DNA of 64,000 bases from Skermanella sp. TT6 (GCF_016653635.2 NZ_CP067420.1:241501-305500); one strand, 5' to 3'. Positions 34,424 through 45,462 are shown, counted from the first letter of the stretch. Notes: a model not told the origin generated them from the letters alone. A program made the numbers and translations.

Positions 34424-35527
34424 ATGAGCGATCACCACGGCCACGCCTGTTGCGGACAGGGCCATACCCATGGACAGGACGTGTCCGGATCCCTGGAAGG
34501 GCATGCCGAGCTGGGCGCCGCCGAGACGCCGGTCCTGGTCGAGGTGACGCGCGGCGGCATCGTCGAGTCCCGCCACCGCGGCATCGCGGCCGTGGTCGAT
34601 GCCGAGGGCCACGTGGTCGCCCACTGGGGCGACTTCGAGAAGCCGGTCTATGCCCGGTCCGCCATCAAGTCGCTCCAGGCGATCCCGCTGGTGGAGAGCG
34701 GCGCCGCCGAGGCGTTCGGCGTTTCCGACGAGGAGCTGGCGCTGGCCTGCGCCTCCCACAACGGCGAGGAGCGCCATACCAGGCTGGTCTCCGCCTGGCT
34801 GGAGCGGATCGGCTGCGGCCCCGCCGACCTGGAGTGCGGCACCCACCTGCCCTACGACGAGGAGACCGCCCACGCCCTGATCCGCGCGGGCGAGGCGCCC
34901 GGCACCGTCCACAACAACTGCTCGGGCAAGCATGCCGGCATGCTCTCGACCGCCCGGCACAAGGGCGAGCCGACCAAGGGCTATATCCGCTTCGACCACC
35001 CGGTGCAGCAGCGCATCCTGGGCGTGTTGGAGCAGATGACGGCGCGCGACCTGTCCGCGGCGCCCTGGGGCGTCGACGGCTGCGGCATCCCGACCATCGC
35101 GATCCCGCTGGGCTCGCTGGCGCTCGCGATGGCCCGGCTGGCCGACCCGCGCGAACTGCCGGACCGCAGGGCCGAGGCGGTCGCCCGCATCCGCCGCGCC
35201 TGGGGGACGCACCCCTACCTGGTAGGCGGGCGCGGCACCTTCGATACCCGCATGATGGAGGCGACCGGCGGCGAGGCGCTGGTCAAGATCGGGGCCGAGG
35301 GCGTGATGTGCGCCGTCCTGCCCGGCCTGGGCCTGGGTATCGCGGTCAAGATCGAGGACGGCGCCACCCGTGCCGCCGGCGTCGCCATGGCCGCCCTGCT
35401 GCGCCAGTGCAAGGTGCTGACCGAGGCGCGCTGGCAGGAGCTGGCGGCGGTGACCCACCCGGAAATCGCCAACCGCGTCGGCCTGGCGGTCGGCGAGGTC
35501 CGTCCGGCGGCCGGCTGGCCCGGGTAA
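34424..35527 (+). CDS. L-asparaginase, Rhizobium etli AnsA/ReAV type, with His/Cys-rich N-terminal tail
   Basis: A 367-residue enzyme of the PF06089 asparaginase family, converting asparagine to aspartate. The SxxK catalytic pair is S79-K82 (ARSAIKSLQ). The metal site is C166/K169 (CSGKHAGM) and C220 (GVDGCGIPT), as in the R. etli structure. Residues 2-17 form an unusual metal-binding-like leader DHHGHACCGQGHTHG with five His and two Cys. ATG at 34424 is the only start consistent with the spacing from the divergent methyltransferase; the leader is not a signal peptide. Confidence 0.92.
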   Translation: MSDHHGHACCGQGHTHGQDVSGSLEGHAELGAAETPVLVEVTRGGIVESRHRGIAAVVDAEGHVVAHWGDFEKPVYARSAIKSLQAIPLVESGAAEAFGVSDEELALACASHNGEERHTRLVSAWLERIGCGPADLECGTHLPYDEETAHALIRAGEAPGTVHNNCSGKHAGMLSTARHKGEPTKGYIRFDHPVQQRILGVLEQMTARDLSAAPWGVDGCGIPTIAIPLGSLALAMARLADPRELPDRRAEAVARIRRAWGTHPYLVGGRGTFDTRMMEATGGEALVKIGAEGVMCAVLPGLGLGIAVKIEDGATRAAGVAMAALLRQCKVLTEARWQELAAVTHPEIANRVGLAVGEVRPAAGWPG

Positions 35528-35609
35528 GGGCGGGTCCCGACTAAGGTTGGCCCGGCCGGACGGGGGCTATATAGTCCGGCCGCCGAAGAAGGATCGAGGA
35601 GGGGAGCCG

Positions 35610-36599
35610 ATGCGTGCCGTGGTGTGCCGGGAATGGGGCGGGCCGGAGAGCCTTGCCTTGGAAGAAGTCGCGGAGCCCGGGGCGCCGGGGGCGGGCCAGG
35701 TCCGGATCGCCGTCAGGGCGGCGGGCATCAATTTCGCCGACACGCTGATGATCCGCGGCAAGTACCAGGTCAAGCCGGATTTCCCGTTCTCGCCGGGGCT
35801 GGAGATCGCAGGGATCGTCGAGGAGGTGGGGTCCGGCGTGACGTCGGTCCGGCCGGGCGACCGGGTGATGGCGCTGCTCGACCACGGGGGCTATGCCGAG
35901 CGGGCGGTGGCGCGGGCCGCCGACGTGTTCCCCATCCCGGATTCGATGGATTTCGAGACGGCGGCGGGCTTCCCGATCGCCTACGGCACCTCGCACGTGG
36001 CCTTGTGGGAACGGGCCGGGCTGAAGCCGGGGGAAACGCTGGTGGTCCACGGCGCCGCCGGGGGCGTCGGGCTGACCGCCGTCGAGATCGGCAAGGCCAT
36101 GGGCGCCACCGTGATCGCCTCCGCCGGATCCGCCGAGAAGCTGGAGGTGGCGTCCGGCCGCGGTGCCGACCACCTGATCGACTATCGCACCGAGGACATC
36201 CGCGCCAGGGTCAAGGAACTGACCGGCGGGGCCGGGGCGGACGTGATCTTCGATCCGGTCGGAGGGGACGTGTTCGACGCCAGCCTGCGCTGCATCGCCT
36301 GGGGCGGTCGGCTGCTGGTGATCGGGTTCGCCGAAGGGCGCATCCCGCAGATCCCGGCCAACATCCTGCTGGTCAAGAACTGCGCCGCGGTGGGCGTCCA
36401 CTGGGGCGCCTATCGCCAGCACGCGCCGGCCACCGTCGCCGAGAGCTTCCGCACCCTGTTCCGGTGGTTCGAGGAGGGCCGGATCCGGCCGCACATCTCG
36501 CACCGGCTGCCGATCGAGGAGAACGGGGAGGCGATGCGGCTGCTGATCGAGCGGCGCTCGACCGGCAAGGTGGTCCTCTCGATCCCCGGGCGGGGCTGA
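35610..36599 (+). CDS. NADPH:quinone oxidoreductase family protein (zinc-independent MDR)
   Basis: A 329-residue medium-chain dehydrogenase/reductase. N-terminal catalytic domain (AAGINFADTLMIRGKYQVKP, SPGLEIAGIVEEVGSGV) then the Rossmann nucleotide-binding domain (VHGAAGGVGLTAVEIGKAMG). The zinc ligands of alcohol dehydrogenases are absent, as in Qor. It reduces quinones or enones with NADPH. ATG at 35610 follows GAGGAGGGGAG. It lies 30 bp ahead of the methyltransferase gene, so an operon is likely. Confidence 0.92.
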   Translation: MRAVVCREWGGPESLALEEVAEPGAPGAGQVRIAVRAAGINFADTLMIRGKYQVKPDFPFSPGLEIAGIVEEVGSGVTSVRPGDRVMALLDHGGYAERAVARAADVFPIPDSMDFETAAGFPIAYGTSHVALWERAGLKPGETLVVHGAAGGVGLTAVEIGKAMGATVIASAGSAEKLEVASGRGADHLIDYRTEDIRARVKELTGGAGADVIFDPVGGDVFDASLRCIAWGGRLLVIGFAEGRIPQIPANILLVKNCAAVGVHWGAYRQHAPATVAESFRTLFRWFEEGRIRPHISHRLPIEENGEAMRLLIERRSTGKVVLSIPGRG

Positions 36600-36628
36600 C
36601 CCCGGAGATCCGCTTGGAGGCGAATCCG

Positions 36629-37897
36629 ATGCCCGACCGCCTGCGCGCCCAGTACGAGGCCTATCCCTATCCCGCGCGCGATCCCCGCGACGAGGCCAAA
36701 CGCCTGCTGACCGGGTCGCCGGGGCATCTGGACGAGGTGAACCACTATGTCTTCGGCGGCCGCCTCGGCGGGAGCCGGGGCGGTACGGCGCCGTTCCGCG
36801 TGCTGTTCGCCGGCGGCGGGACCGGCGACGGCACGATCATGCTGGCCCAGCAGGCGGCCGATGCCGGGCTGGCGGCCGAGATCACCTACCTGGACCTCTC
36901 GGACGCCTCGCGGGCCGTCGCGGAACGGCGGGCCGAGGCGCGGGGGCTGACCGGCATCCGCTTCCGGAACGGGTCGCTGCTCGACCTGGAAGGGCTGGGA
37001 AGCTTCGACTACATCGACTGCTGCGGCGTCCTGCACCATCTGGAGGACCCCGCGGCGGGGCTCCGGTCGCTGCTGTCCGCCCTGGCGCCCGGCGGCGGCA
37101 TCGGGCTGATGGTCTACGGCACGTTCGGGCGGACGGGGGTCTATCCCCTCCAGGACGCCTTGCGGACGCTGGCGGACGGGTTGTCCGACCCGGAGCGGAT
37201 AGACCTGGCCAAGCGCCTGCTGAAGACCCTGCCGCCGACCAACTGGCTGAAGCGCAACCCCTTCATCGGCGACCACCAGGAATCCGACGCCGGCCTCTAC
37301 GACCTGCTGCTGCACAGCCGCGACCGGGCCTACACGGTGCCGGAACTGGCGGAGCTGGCCTCGGGCTGCGGGCTTGCCATAACCGCCTTCATCGAGCCGG
37401 CGCGCTACGATCCCGCCCGCTACATCGCCGATCCCCGCGTCCGGCGGCGCCTGGAGGGGCTGGATACCGTGGCGCGGGCCGCCCTGGCCGAGCAGCTTTC
37501 AGGCAGCATGGCGAAGCACGTGTGCTACCTTGTGCGGCCGGAGGACGCCGCGGACGCCGTGGCCGCGCCCGGCGACCTGGACATGGTGCCGGTGCTGCGG
37601 GATTTCGACGGCGCCGCCATCGCCCGCGGTCTCAAGCCCGGCGCAGGACTGCGCGCCGACCTCGGCGGGATGCCGGTGAACCTGCCGATGCCCCGGCTGG
37701 CCGGACCGCTGCTGGCCCGGATCGATGGCCGGACCAGCGTGGGTAAGCTCTATGAAGCACTTGGAAAAGTTGAACGAGGGTTGACCATTTCGGCATTCCT
37801 TGCACAATTCGCCGACTTGTATACGGTTCTGAACGGGATGAACAAACTCCTGCTTCGCCGGCAACAAGGCGCCGCACAGGACGTTCAGGATTACTGA
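36629..37897 (+). CDS. Class I SAM-dependent methyltransferase with C-terminal extension
   Basis: A 422-residue protein. The N-terminal leader YEAYPYPARDPRDE is typical of methyltransferases with a tyrosine/proline-rich cap. SAM motif I is FRVLFAGGGTGDGTIMLAQQ (about 58-77). Motif IV is FDYIDCCGVLHHLEDP. About 150 further residues follow, with a small helical terminal domain (about 355-415, LLARIDGRTSVGKLYEALGK, FADLYTVLNGMNKLLLRR). The substrate is unknown. ATG at 36629 has GGAGG upstream. Confidence 0.85.
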   Translation: MPDRLRAQYEAYPYPARDPRDEAKRLLTGSPGHLDEVNHYVFGGRLGGSRGGTAPFRVLFAGGGTGDGTIMLAQQAADAGLAAEITYLDLSDASRAVAERRAEARGLTGIRFRNGSLLDLEGLGSFDYIDCCGVLHHLEDPAAGLRSLLSALAPGGGIGLMVYGTFGRTGVYPLQDALRTLADGLSDPERIDLAKRLLKTLPPTNWLKRNPFIGDHQESDAGLYDLLLHSRDRAYTVPELAELASGCGLAITAFIEPARYDPARYIADPRVRRRLEGLDTVARAALAEQLSGSMAKHVCYLVRPEDAADAVAAPGDLDMVPVLRDFDGAAIARGLKPGAGLRADLGGMPVNLPMPRLAGPLLARIDGRTSVGKLYEALGKVERGLTISAFLAQFADLYTVLNGMNKLLLRRQQGAAQDVQDY

Positions 37898-38235
37898 GCA
37901 TCCGCGGCGACCATGCCGGAATGCGAGGACGGCATGTGGACAACCATCCTTCAGACAACTACCGCACCCTGGAGTGCTCGACAAAACGCCCGCGGCGGCG
38001 TCGAGGTCACCGTCGTCCTGATCCGGATAGCGGCGGTCCTGCTTGGCTTCATTCCGACGGCGCGCCGCGACGGCGGCACCATCATGGCCGTCCGGGGCCA
38101 GCGCTGCGTCAAGTCGTCACCGCCCTGATCCACACGATACCCGGCTTTCACTGAAACGGACCCCAGCCCGGGGGGCCGTCTCTCTGCGCTGTCCCCGTGA
38201 CACGCGCCAGATCCCGGTTTTCGTGAGATCACTTC
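37898..38235. other. Gene-free interval between methyltransferase and acyltransferase
   Basis: About 340 bp with no supported gene. The open frames found are short, overlap on both strands and lack ribosome sites. No strong hairpin or repeat was noticed. Confidence 0.5.
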
Positions 38236-39336
38236 ATGGTGTTGCTGCCAACTTCCGATTCAACGGAACATGGCGTGGGCAGGCCGTCCGGAAGCAAAGC
38301 CCGGATCGGCTGGATGGACACGTTGCGCGGGATGGCGATCGTGCTCGTCATCTTCGACCACGCGCTCTATCACGCCACGCTGAGTTCCGACAGCGTTCCA
38401 GACTGGATCGCGATCCTGTCGCTCATCTTCAACCCGCTGCGCATGCCGCTGATGGTGTTCCTGTCAGGCATGCTGCTCGGCCCGTCGCTGCGCAAGGGCG
38501 CCCTTGACTATCTGTCGGGGAAGACGAGGAACATCCTCTATCCCTATCTGCTGTGGTCGACGGTCTACGTCTCGCTCTGGGTGATCGCGGCCCCGTTCTC
38601 CGGCACGCCCCATTCCTGGAGCGAGCTGCTGATGATCCCCTATGCACCCCAGGGGCACATGTGGTTCCTCCACAATCTGTTCCTGTTCTACCTGATCGTG
38701 CTGGCGTTCCAGCGGGTCTCGCGGCTGGTCATCGCGGCGGTGGCCCTGGCGGCGTCCGGGCTGGTGGATTTCTGGTACCTCGACCGGTTCTTCTTCCTGC
38801 TCGCGTTCTTCGCGCTCGGCGACTACGCCGTCCAGCGGGAGGACCTGATCTCCCGACTGCTGGCCGATCGCAGGGTGGTCGCCGTCATGACCGCGCTGAC
38901 CATCGGCATGCCGGCCACCGTCCTGCTGCTGGAAACCGATCTGCGGTACCGCATACCCAGCGTCCCGCTGGCCGTGGGCGGCATCGGCGTCATGATCCTG
39001 CTGGCCGGGCGAATCGGCGACAAGCCGTCCGCGGCGCTGTTCCGCCATATCGGCCGGAACTCGCTGCCGGCCTATATCCTGCACTGGATCATCCTGGCGA
39101 TCGCGGTGGTGGTGCTGAGAATGGCCGTTCCGGAGGATCAGGGAATGGTGCTGTTCGCCCTGCTGACGGCGATCGGCTTCGCCGGGACCCTCGTGGCCAT
39201 CGAGGTGATCAACCGGCTGGGCCTGCATTGGCTGTTCTCGTGGCCGAAACGGACTCGGAAGAACCCGCGGAACGCCGAAAGGCGCGACGGCTCGGCGCAC
39301 CTGATGCGCGGCGTGCATCTGAGGAACGCCAAATGA
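38236..39336 (+). CDS. Acyltransferase 3 family membrane protein
   Basis: A 366-residue membrane protein with about ten segments. The N-terminal GWMDTLRGMAIVLVIFDHAL contains the conserved R-(x)10-H pair of PF01757 acyltransferases, which O-acylate polysaccharides, peptidoglycan or lipids. YAPQGHMWFLHNLFLFYLIV is the second conserved block. The C-terminus is basic and cytoplasmic. The acceptor is unknown and no polysaccharide cluster is adjacent. Confidence 0.88.
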   Translation: MVLLPTSDSTEHGVGRPSGSKARIGWMDTLRGMAIVLVIFDHALYHATLSSDSVPDWIAILSLIFNPLRMPLMVFLSGMLLGPSLRKGALDYLSGKTRNILYPYLLWSTVYVSLWVIAAPFSGTPHSWSELLMIPYAPQGHMWFLHNLFLFYLIVLAFQRVSRLVIAAVALAASGLVDFWYLDRFFFLLAFFALGDYAVQREDLISRLLADRRVVAVMTALTIGMPATVLLLETDLRYRIPSVPLAVGGIGVMILLAGRIGDKPSAALFRHIGRNSLPAYILHWIILAIAVVVLRMAVPEDQGMVLFALLTAIGFAGTLVAIEVINRLGLHWLFSWPKRTRKNPRNAERRDGSAHLMRGVHLRNAK

Positions 39337-39403
39337 CGGATTGGCGATGAACCTGACGGGGACGACGGGACGGGCGCCCCCGAAGGCGGGGGAAGGGGGC
39401 CGG

Positions 39404-39616
39404 TCAGACCTGGATGTCGATCCGGCCGCCGCGGCTGCGCAGCCCCTGGTTCGAGATCTCGAAGGACGAGCCCATCAGCTGCGGCGTCTGGTTCTGCCGG
39501 CTCTCGTTCTTCTGGACGACCTCCTCGGTCACCGCGTTCTGGGATTGCACGCGTGCCTGATAGCTGGCCCTGACCGGGCTCATCGCCTTGCCGATGTCCG
39601 ACAGTCCCATGGACAT
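39404..39616 (-). CDS. Hypothetical small polar protein
   Basis: A 70-residue protein rich in Gln, Ser and Asn (VQSQNAVTEEVVQKNESRQN), with a Gly/Arg-rich end GLRSRGGRIDIQV. ATG at 39616 gives MSMGLSDIGKAMSPVRASY. There are no membrane helices. Composition is unlike a G+C-driven shadow frame, which supports coding. It lies 120 bp downstream of the broken histidine kinase. Not recognised. Confidence 0.55.
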   Translation of the reverse strand: MSMGLSDIGKAMSPVRASYQARVQSQNAVTEEVVQKNESRQNQTPQLMGSSFEISNQGLRSRGGRIDIQV

Positions 39617-39736
39617 GATCCGCTGACCCCATTCGCTTGGTTCCCGGTCCCGGCATCGCGCCGGGCGTCTTCTATTTATCACAGGCGCGTTCGGGGTGCG
39701 ACTATCCGTTGAGGGTAGGCGGACAGCTGCATTCCG

Positions 39737-42223
39737 TCACGCGGCCATGCCGGAGGCCTGCTTGACGGTCGGCAGCGTTACGCGGACGCGGGTCCCCACG
39801 TCGACCGTGCTGTCGATGGCCAGGGTACCGCCATGCCCCTTGACCAGGGCGTCGACCAGCGAGAGCCCCAGCCCCGTCCCTTCCTGCCCGCGGGTATAGG
39901 CGCTGTCGATCCGTTCGAACGGCTGGAGCACCGTCAGCAGGCGGTCGGCGGGGATGCCGATGCCGGTATCGGAGACGGACAGCTCCATCCGGCTTCCCGC
40001 TTGCAGCCGGCAGGCCAGGTCTATCCGGCCGCGATCCGGGGTGAACTTGATGGCGTTGGACAGGAGATTGAACAGGATCTGCTTGACCGCCCGCTCGTCC
40101 GCGTAGAGCTGCTCCTCCGCGGCGTCGCCGAGATCGACGTGGAGGGAGTGGCCGTGATCCTCCGCGCGCTGGCGGACCAGCTTGATCACCGAGTTCACCA
40201 CCGGCCCGATCGCGAGGGAGTTCGGGGCCAGGTCGAGCTTGCCCGCCTCGATCTTGGACAGGTCCAGGATGTCGTTGATCAGCGACAGGAGATGCTCGCC
40301 GCTGGCGTGGATGTCGCCGGCATACTCGGCGTAGCGGTCTAGGTCGTCGCCGAAGCTCCGTTCCCGGATGATCTCGGAAAAGCCCAGGATCGCGTTGAGC
40401 GGCGTCCGCAGCTCGTGGCTCATGCAGGCCAGGAAGTTGGACTTCGCCCGGTTCGCCTCCTCGGCGCGGGCCCGTTCCCGGTCGCGCTGGTCGACCAGGT
40501 TCGCCAGTTCGGCCTCGCGCCGCCTGATCTCGTCGATATCGCTGAACACGCCGATGATCCCGGCCCGCTGGGAGGCCGCGTTGAGGAACACCGCCTTGCT
40601 GATGACGGCGGCGCGGAGGCTGCCGTCGGCGTAGCGGACCTTGGTCTCGAAGGTCCGGGAGCCGCCGTGCATGCGCAGGTCGCGGTCGACCTCGGCATAG
40701 ATCTCGGCGATCTCGGGATCGGCGATGTCGGTGACGCGCAGTCCCCGGATGCCGCCCCGTTCCAGGCCGAGGGCCTGCTCGAACGCCCGGTTGGCGCCGA
40801 GATAGACGCCGTCCATGTCCTTGAAGAAGACCGGCAGGGGAATGGTGTCGAGCAGGGTGTGCTCGAACCGGGCGCGGTCCTCCAGCGCCCGTTCGGCCAG
40901 GATGCGGTCGGTCACGTCGTGCTGGATGCCGATGAAGTGGGTCAGCCGGCCGTCGTCGTCGCAGACCGGCGCGATGCTGACCTGGTTGTAGAACGGCGAG
41001 CCGTCCTTGCGGAAATTGCGCACCGTCGCGACCACCGGCATGCTGTCGCGCAGCGCCCGGCGGATCTCCTCGAGCGCCGGCTGCGCTATTTCCGCCCCGT
41101 GCATGAAGCGGGGATTCCTGCCGACCACTTCGGCGGACGTGTAGCCGGTGTTCCGCTCGAAAGCGTGGTTGACCCAGGCGATCGGGGTGTCGGTACCGGC
41201 CCGGCAGATCAGGATGCCGTTGCTCGACTGGGCCAGGGCATGGTCCTTGAGCCGCAATTCGGAGATGGCGTCCGACCGCGACCGCTCGATGTGGAACAGC
41301 CGGGCCAGCAGCAGCAGCGCGCCGGCGGCCAGGACGCCCACGATCAGGGCCGCGATCGTCACGGTGCGCCACCAGGCGGCCAGCGTCTCCCCCGTCCGGG
41401 TCGCCGCGATCGCCAGGAGCGGCAGGACGCGGGTCTGGGCCGCCGCGGCGATCAGGCCGTCCCGTTCGGCGACCTGGATGGCGCCGGCACCGCGACTTCC
41501 GCCGCCGATCAGGGCGACCGCGTCGTCCGCGACGTCCTGCCGCTGCCCGGCGAACATGTCGGAGGGCCCGACCACGATGTCGCCGTCGGCCAGCGCCAGG
41601 ATCTCCACATGCTCGACGCCGGCGGTGTGGCCGTATCCCAGCAGCGCCACCGCCTGGAAACTCGCCTGGGCGATGCCCAGGAAGCGCCCCCGCCGGTCGA
41701 GTATCGAACGCCGGAGGGCGATCAGCCCCAGCACATGGTCGTGGCCCATGCTGCCGGTGATCCGGCCGCCGGCATGGTCCCGCAGCGTGGCGGCGTCGAG
41801 CGCGAGGTCGGCCGACCTCGGGCAGGCGGAGGAGCGGATGCCGCCGTCGGGACCGAAGATCACCAGGCAGCCGCCGGTCGGCAGGTGGCGGGCCATGAAT
41901 CGCTGGAGGGGATCGCGGAGCTCCGCCCGGGTTCCCTCCGGGGCCTGCTCCTCCAGGTTGAACGCGGCGGCGGCGAGGGCGATGTCGACCTGGCGAAGGA
42001 CCCCGTCGGCGTGCTGGGCCAGCAGGATCGCGCGGGTCTCCGCTTCCGAACGGACCTAGGCCAGCCGATCCATGCGGTCCTTCCACAGGCCGACGACCAG
42101 GAGCGCGATCACCAGCCCGATGGTCGCGCCGGCGAAGATCGTCGCTCCGGCCAGGGGCGACAGGACATGGAGGGGCGGGCCGGTTCGCTGCCGCCCCTTG
42201 GGCGGGCCGTCGGTCATGGTCAT
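39737..42223 (-). pseudogene. PAS sensor histidine kinase interrupted by an in-frame amber codon
   Basis: Read as one frame from ATG 42223, the gene gives an 828-residue kinase: a cytoplasmic leader, a membrane helix (ATIFAGATIGLVIALLVVGL), then a TAG at 42056-42058 just after KDRMDRLA. The frame continues in phase with VRSEAETRAILLAQHADGV, a Cache-type periplasmic sensor, a second membrane helix (AALIVGVLAAGALLLLA), two PAS domains, HisKA (ACMSHELRTPLNAILGFSEI) and HATPase (GTGLGLSLVDALVKGHGG). The 719-residue ORF from 41896 lacks the first membrane helix. A CAG-to-TAG change would explain it. The start overlaps the stop of the upstream DctP-like gene as ATGA. A sequencing error is possible. 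Confidence 0.85.
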
Positions 42224-43237
42224 TCCTTCAGTCCCGCGGTGATGCGGTCGAGGGCGAGCCGGTCGATCCCGGACCGGAGCGCCACGGCCGCCTGCCCGGT
42301 TATCAGCCGGGCCCGCACGGCCGCGGCCCTTTCCGGGGTGGGGACGGCGATCCGGACGCCCGCCGCGAGGGCGCGGCTCCGGGCGTCCGCCTGGGCCCGG
42401 GCCGCCAGGGCGCGCCCTTCCTCGACGCCGATTTCCCAGGCGGTGCGCAGGTCGCGGCGGATCGCGTCGTCCAGCTGCCGCCAGAGGTTAATCCGACACC
42501 AGAGGGACGTAATGGGAGAAATATTGGCGGTCCTCCAGCGCGAATCGCACGCCCCGGGTCCACAGCGGGACGCTGTCGAGCGTGGCGAAGGTGGTGATCA
42601 GCCCGTCCACCCTGTCCTCCGCCAGCGCGCGGGGCAGGTCGTTCCAGGCTATCGTGACGGGTTCGGCGCCGAGCGCCGCGAGTCGCCAGGCGTTCGCCAC
42701 CCCGCCCGGGGACCGGATGCGCAACCCGGCGAGGTCGTCCACGTCGGCGACCGCCGTCCGGGTGGTGAAGACATGGGCGAAGCCGAGCCCGATCCAGCGG
42801 CCGAGAACGATGGCGCCCAGGCCCTCCTCGATCTGGCCGTTCATCGCCTCCACCGCCGGGCCGTCCTGGACCAGCGCCGCCTCTTCCGCGGTGCGCCCGT
42901 AGAAGACCGGCAGCATGAAGGCGCCGGTGTCGGGAGCCACCTGGTCGAGTTGCCAAGTCCCGGCGACCGCCATGCCGATCTTGCCCTGGACCAGGGCAGC
43001 CAGCACGTCGCGGTCGCGGTAGAGTTCGCCGCCGAACCGGTGGTCGACGTCGATGCGGTCGGCGCAGCAGTCGCGCACCCGGTCGACGAAGCGGCGGACG
43101 ATCAGGGTCTGCACGTGGTCGGGGCCGTTCTCCGTCGAAATCAGCAGCATCGGCCGGGCCAGGGCGCTTCCCGTGGCGGCGGTCAGGACGGCGGTCAGCA
43201 AGGCGACCACGGCGGCAAGGCATATGCGAATCGGCAT
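42220..43237 (-). pseudogene. Frameshifted DctP-like periplasmic binding protein
   Basis: The frame from ATG 43237 encodes a signal peptide (MPIRICLAAVVALLTAVLTA) and a TRAP/DctP-family solute-binding domain (ISTENGPDHVQTLIVRRFVD, DVDDLAGLRIRSPGGVANAW), and ends at TAA 42488-42490 after YVPLVSD. The family C-terminus continues in the next frame from 42483 (WRQLDDAIRRDLRTAWEIGV) to TGA 42220-42222. Removing one T near 42490 restores DNLW and joins the frames. The restored end overlaps the kinase start as ATGA, which supports the reconstruction. No dctQM membrane genes are nearby, so it probably fed the sensor kinase rather than a transporter. Confidence 0.8.
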
Positions 43238-43360
43238 AATACGAATTCGTAACAGATCCGTCCCGGCCGGGGTTTGATATCGATCAAGACTCCCGTCGGA
43301 CGCGTCGTGCTGCCGCTGGCCGCGGTGTCGCACCGCGTGCCGTCCTTGCCGCGGCGGCGC

Positions 43361-44380
<1,020 letters not shown>

Positions 44381-44477
44381 GCGGTGGATTTCGCCAAGAA
44401 GTGATCTTTCCCGCCGATATATGGCGAGCATCCTCCCGGGTTCCAGGGGGCGGGCGGCAGGCGCTTTCCATCTTTTC

Positions 44478-44493
44478 AGTCTTATCAAAGACT
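44478..44493. promoter_or_regulatory. Candidate PspF upstream activating site
   Basis: AGTCTT-ATCA-AAGACT is a perfect 6-bp inverted repeat 34 bp ahead of the sigma-54 promoter, in the region between pspF and the psp genes. The position suits an enhancer bound by PspF. Confidence 0.5.
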
Positions 44494-44511
44494 TACGGTC
44501 GCGTCATCGGG

Positions 44512-44529
44512 TTGGCACAGGGGGTGCAA
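44512..44529 (+). promoter_or_regulatory. Sigma-54 (-24/-12) promoter of the psp operon
   Basis: TTGGCACA, four bases, GTGCAA: the GG of -24 and GC of -12 are spaced as in the TGGCAC-N5-TTGCW consensus. It is 43 bp upstream of the first psp-operon gene and divergent from pspF, matching known psp control. Confidence 0.8.
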
Positions 44530-44571
44530 TACATGAGGCGCATATCAAGACCGTTCCCCTTGGAGACTGCC

Positions 44572-44727
44572 ATGCAGGATTACGCGCGTTACCGGAGCAA
44601 CTATCGGAACACGGCCCGGTCCAGCCGGAGCACCGGCGAGCGCTTCCTCGACTATCTGCGCACCCGCTCGACCGAGACCTGGGTGTTCTTCGCCGCCGGC
44701 GTGATCCTGGGCGCCTTCGTAGGCTGA
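44572..44727 (+). CDS. Small membrane protein at the head of the psp operon
   Basis: A 51-residue protein with a polar, Arg/Tyr/Ser-rich N-terminus (YARYRSNYRNTARSSRSTGE) and one C-terminal membrane helix (WVFFAAGVILGAFVG). It begins 43 bp after the sigma-54 promoter with a GGAG ribosome site and lies 57 bp before pspA. It is not PspB or PspC. It may be a lineage-specific Psp component. Confidence 0.75.
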   Translation: MQDYARYRSNYRNTARSSRSTGERFLDYLRTRSTETWVFFAAGVILGAFVG

Positions 44728-44784
44728 CCGGACGCCGAACCGACCATTCCCCAACAGACAGACCATAGGACGGGACAAGCCATC

Positions 44785-45462
44785 ATGGGCATCTTTTCGC
44801 GCCTGACCGACATCATCAATTCCAACCTCAACGCGATCCTCGACCGCGCCGAGGACCCCGAGAAGCTGATCCGCCTGGTGATCCAGGAGATGGAGGACAC
44901 GCTGGTCGAGGTCCGCTCCAGCACCGTCAAGACCATCGCCGAGCGCAAGGAGATCGAGCGCCGCCTCGTCACCCTGAACCGCGAGCTGGAGGACTGGCAG
45001 CGCAAGGCCGAGCTGGCCCTGTCGCGCGACCGCGAGGACCTCGCCAAGGGCGCGCTGGTCGCCAAGTCGAAGATCGCCGAGCAGATCGAGGCGCTTCAGC
45101 ACCAGCTCGTCCATATCGAGGAGGCGCTGGCCAAGAGCAGCGAGGACATCAGCCGGCTCCAGGAGAAGCTGACGGACGCCAAGAAGCGGGAAAAGGCCAT
45201 CGTGCTGCGCCAGAAGTCGGCGGCCAGCCGTCTGAAGGTCAACAGCCAGATCCACGACGACCGGATCAACGAGGCGTTCGCCCGGTTCGAGCAGGTCGAG
45301 CGGAACCTGGACGAGATGGAAGGGCGGGTCGAGGCTTTCGATCTCGGCCGCAAGAAGACCCTGGCCGAGGAGTTCTCCGACCTGGAGGCCTCGTCCAAGG
45401 TGGAGCAGGAGCTGGCCGACCTGAAGGCCCGCCTGCACAACTCCAAGCCGGTGGCGGGCTGA
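44785..45462 (+). CDS. pspA: Phage shock protein A
   Basis: A 225-residue coiled-coil ESCRT-III-like protein. N-terminal amphipathic helix (MGIFSRLTDIINSNLNAILD), then AEDPEKLIRLVIQEMEDTLV and long helices to the end. It inhibits PspF and, under stress, stabilises the inner membrane. Length matches family. Confidence 0.96.
   Translation: MGIFSRLTDIINSNLNAILDRAEDPEKLIRLVIQEMEDTLVEVRSSTVKTIAERKEIERRLVTLNRELEDWQRKAELALSRDREDLAKGALVAKSKIAEQIEALQHQLVHIEEALAKSSEDISRLQEKLTDAKKREKAIVLRQKSAASRLKVNSQIHDDRINEAFARFEQVERNLDEMEGRVEAFDLGRKKTLAEEFSDLEASSKVEQELADLKARLHNSKPVAG

Noticed and set aside
39341-39712. A plus-strand gene of about 120 codons opposite the 70-residue protein
   Set aside because: Its product has no recognisable features. 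The minus-strand frame has a more protein-like composition and a sensible start.
42056-42058. Programmed recoding of the amber codon in the sensor kinase
   Set aside because: No pyrrolysine genes are expected in this group and no downstream recoding element was seen. A C-to-T nonsense change is simpler, and the neighbouring gene is also broken.
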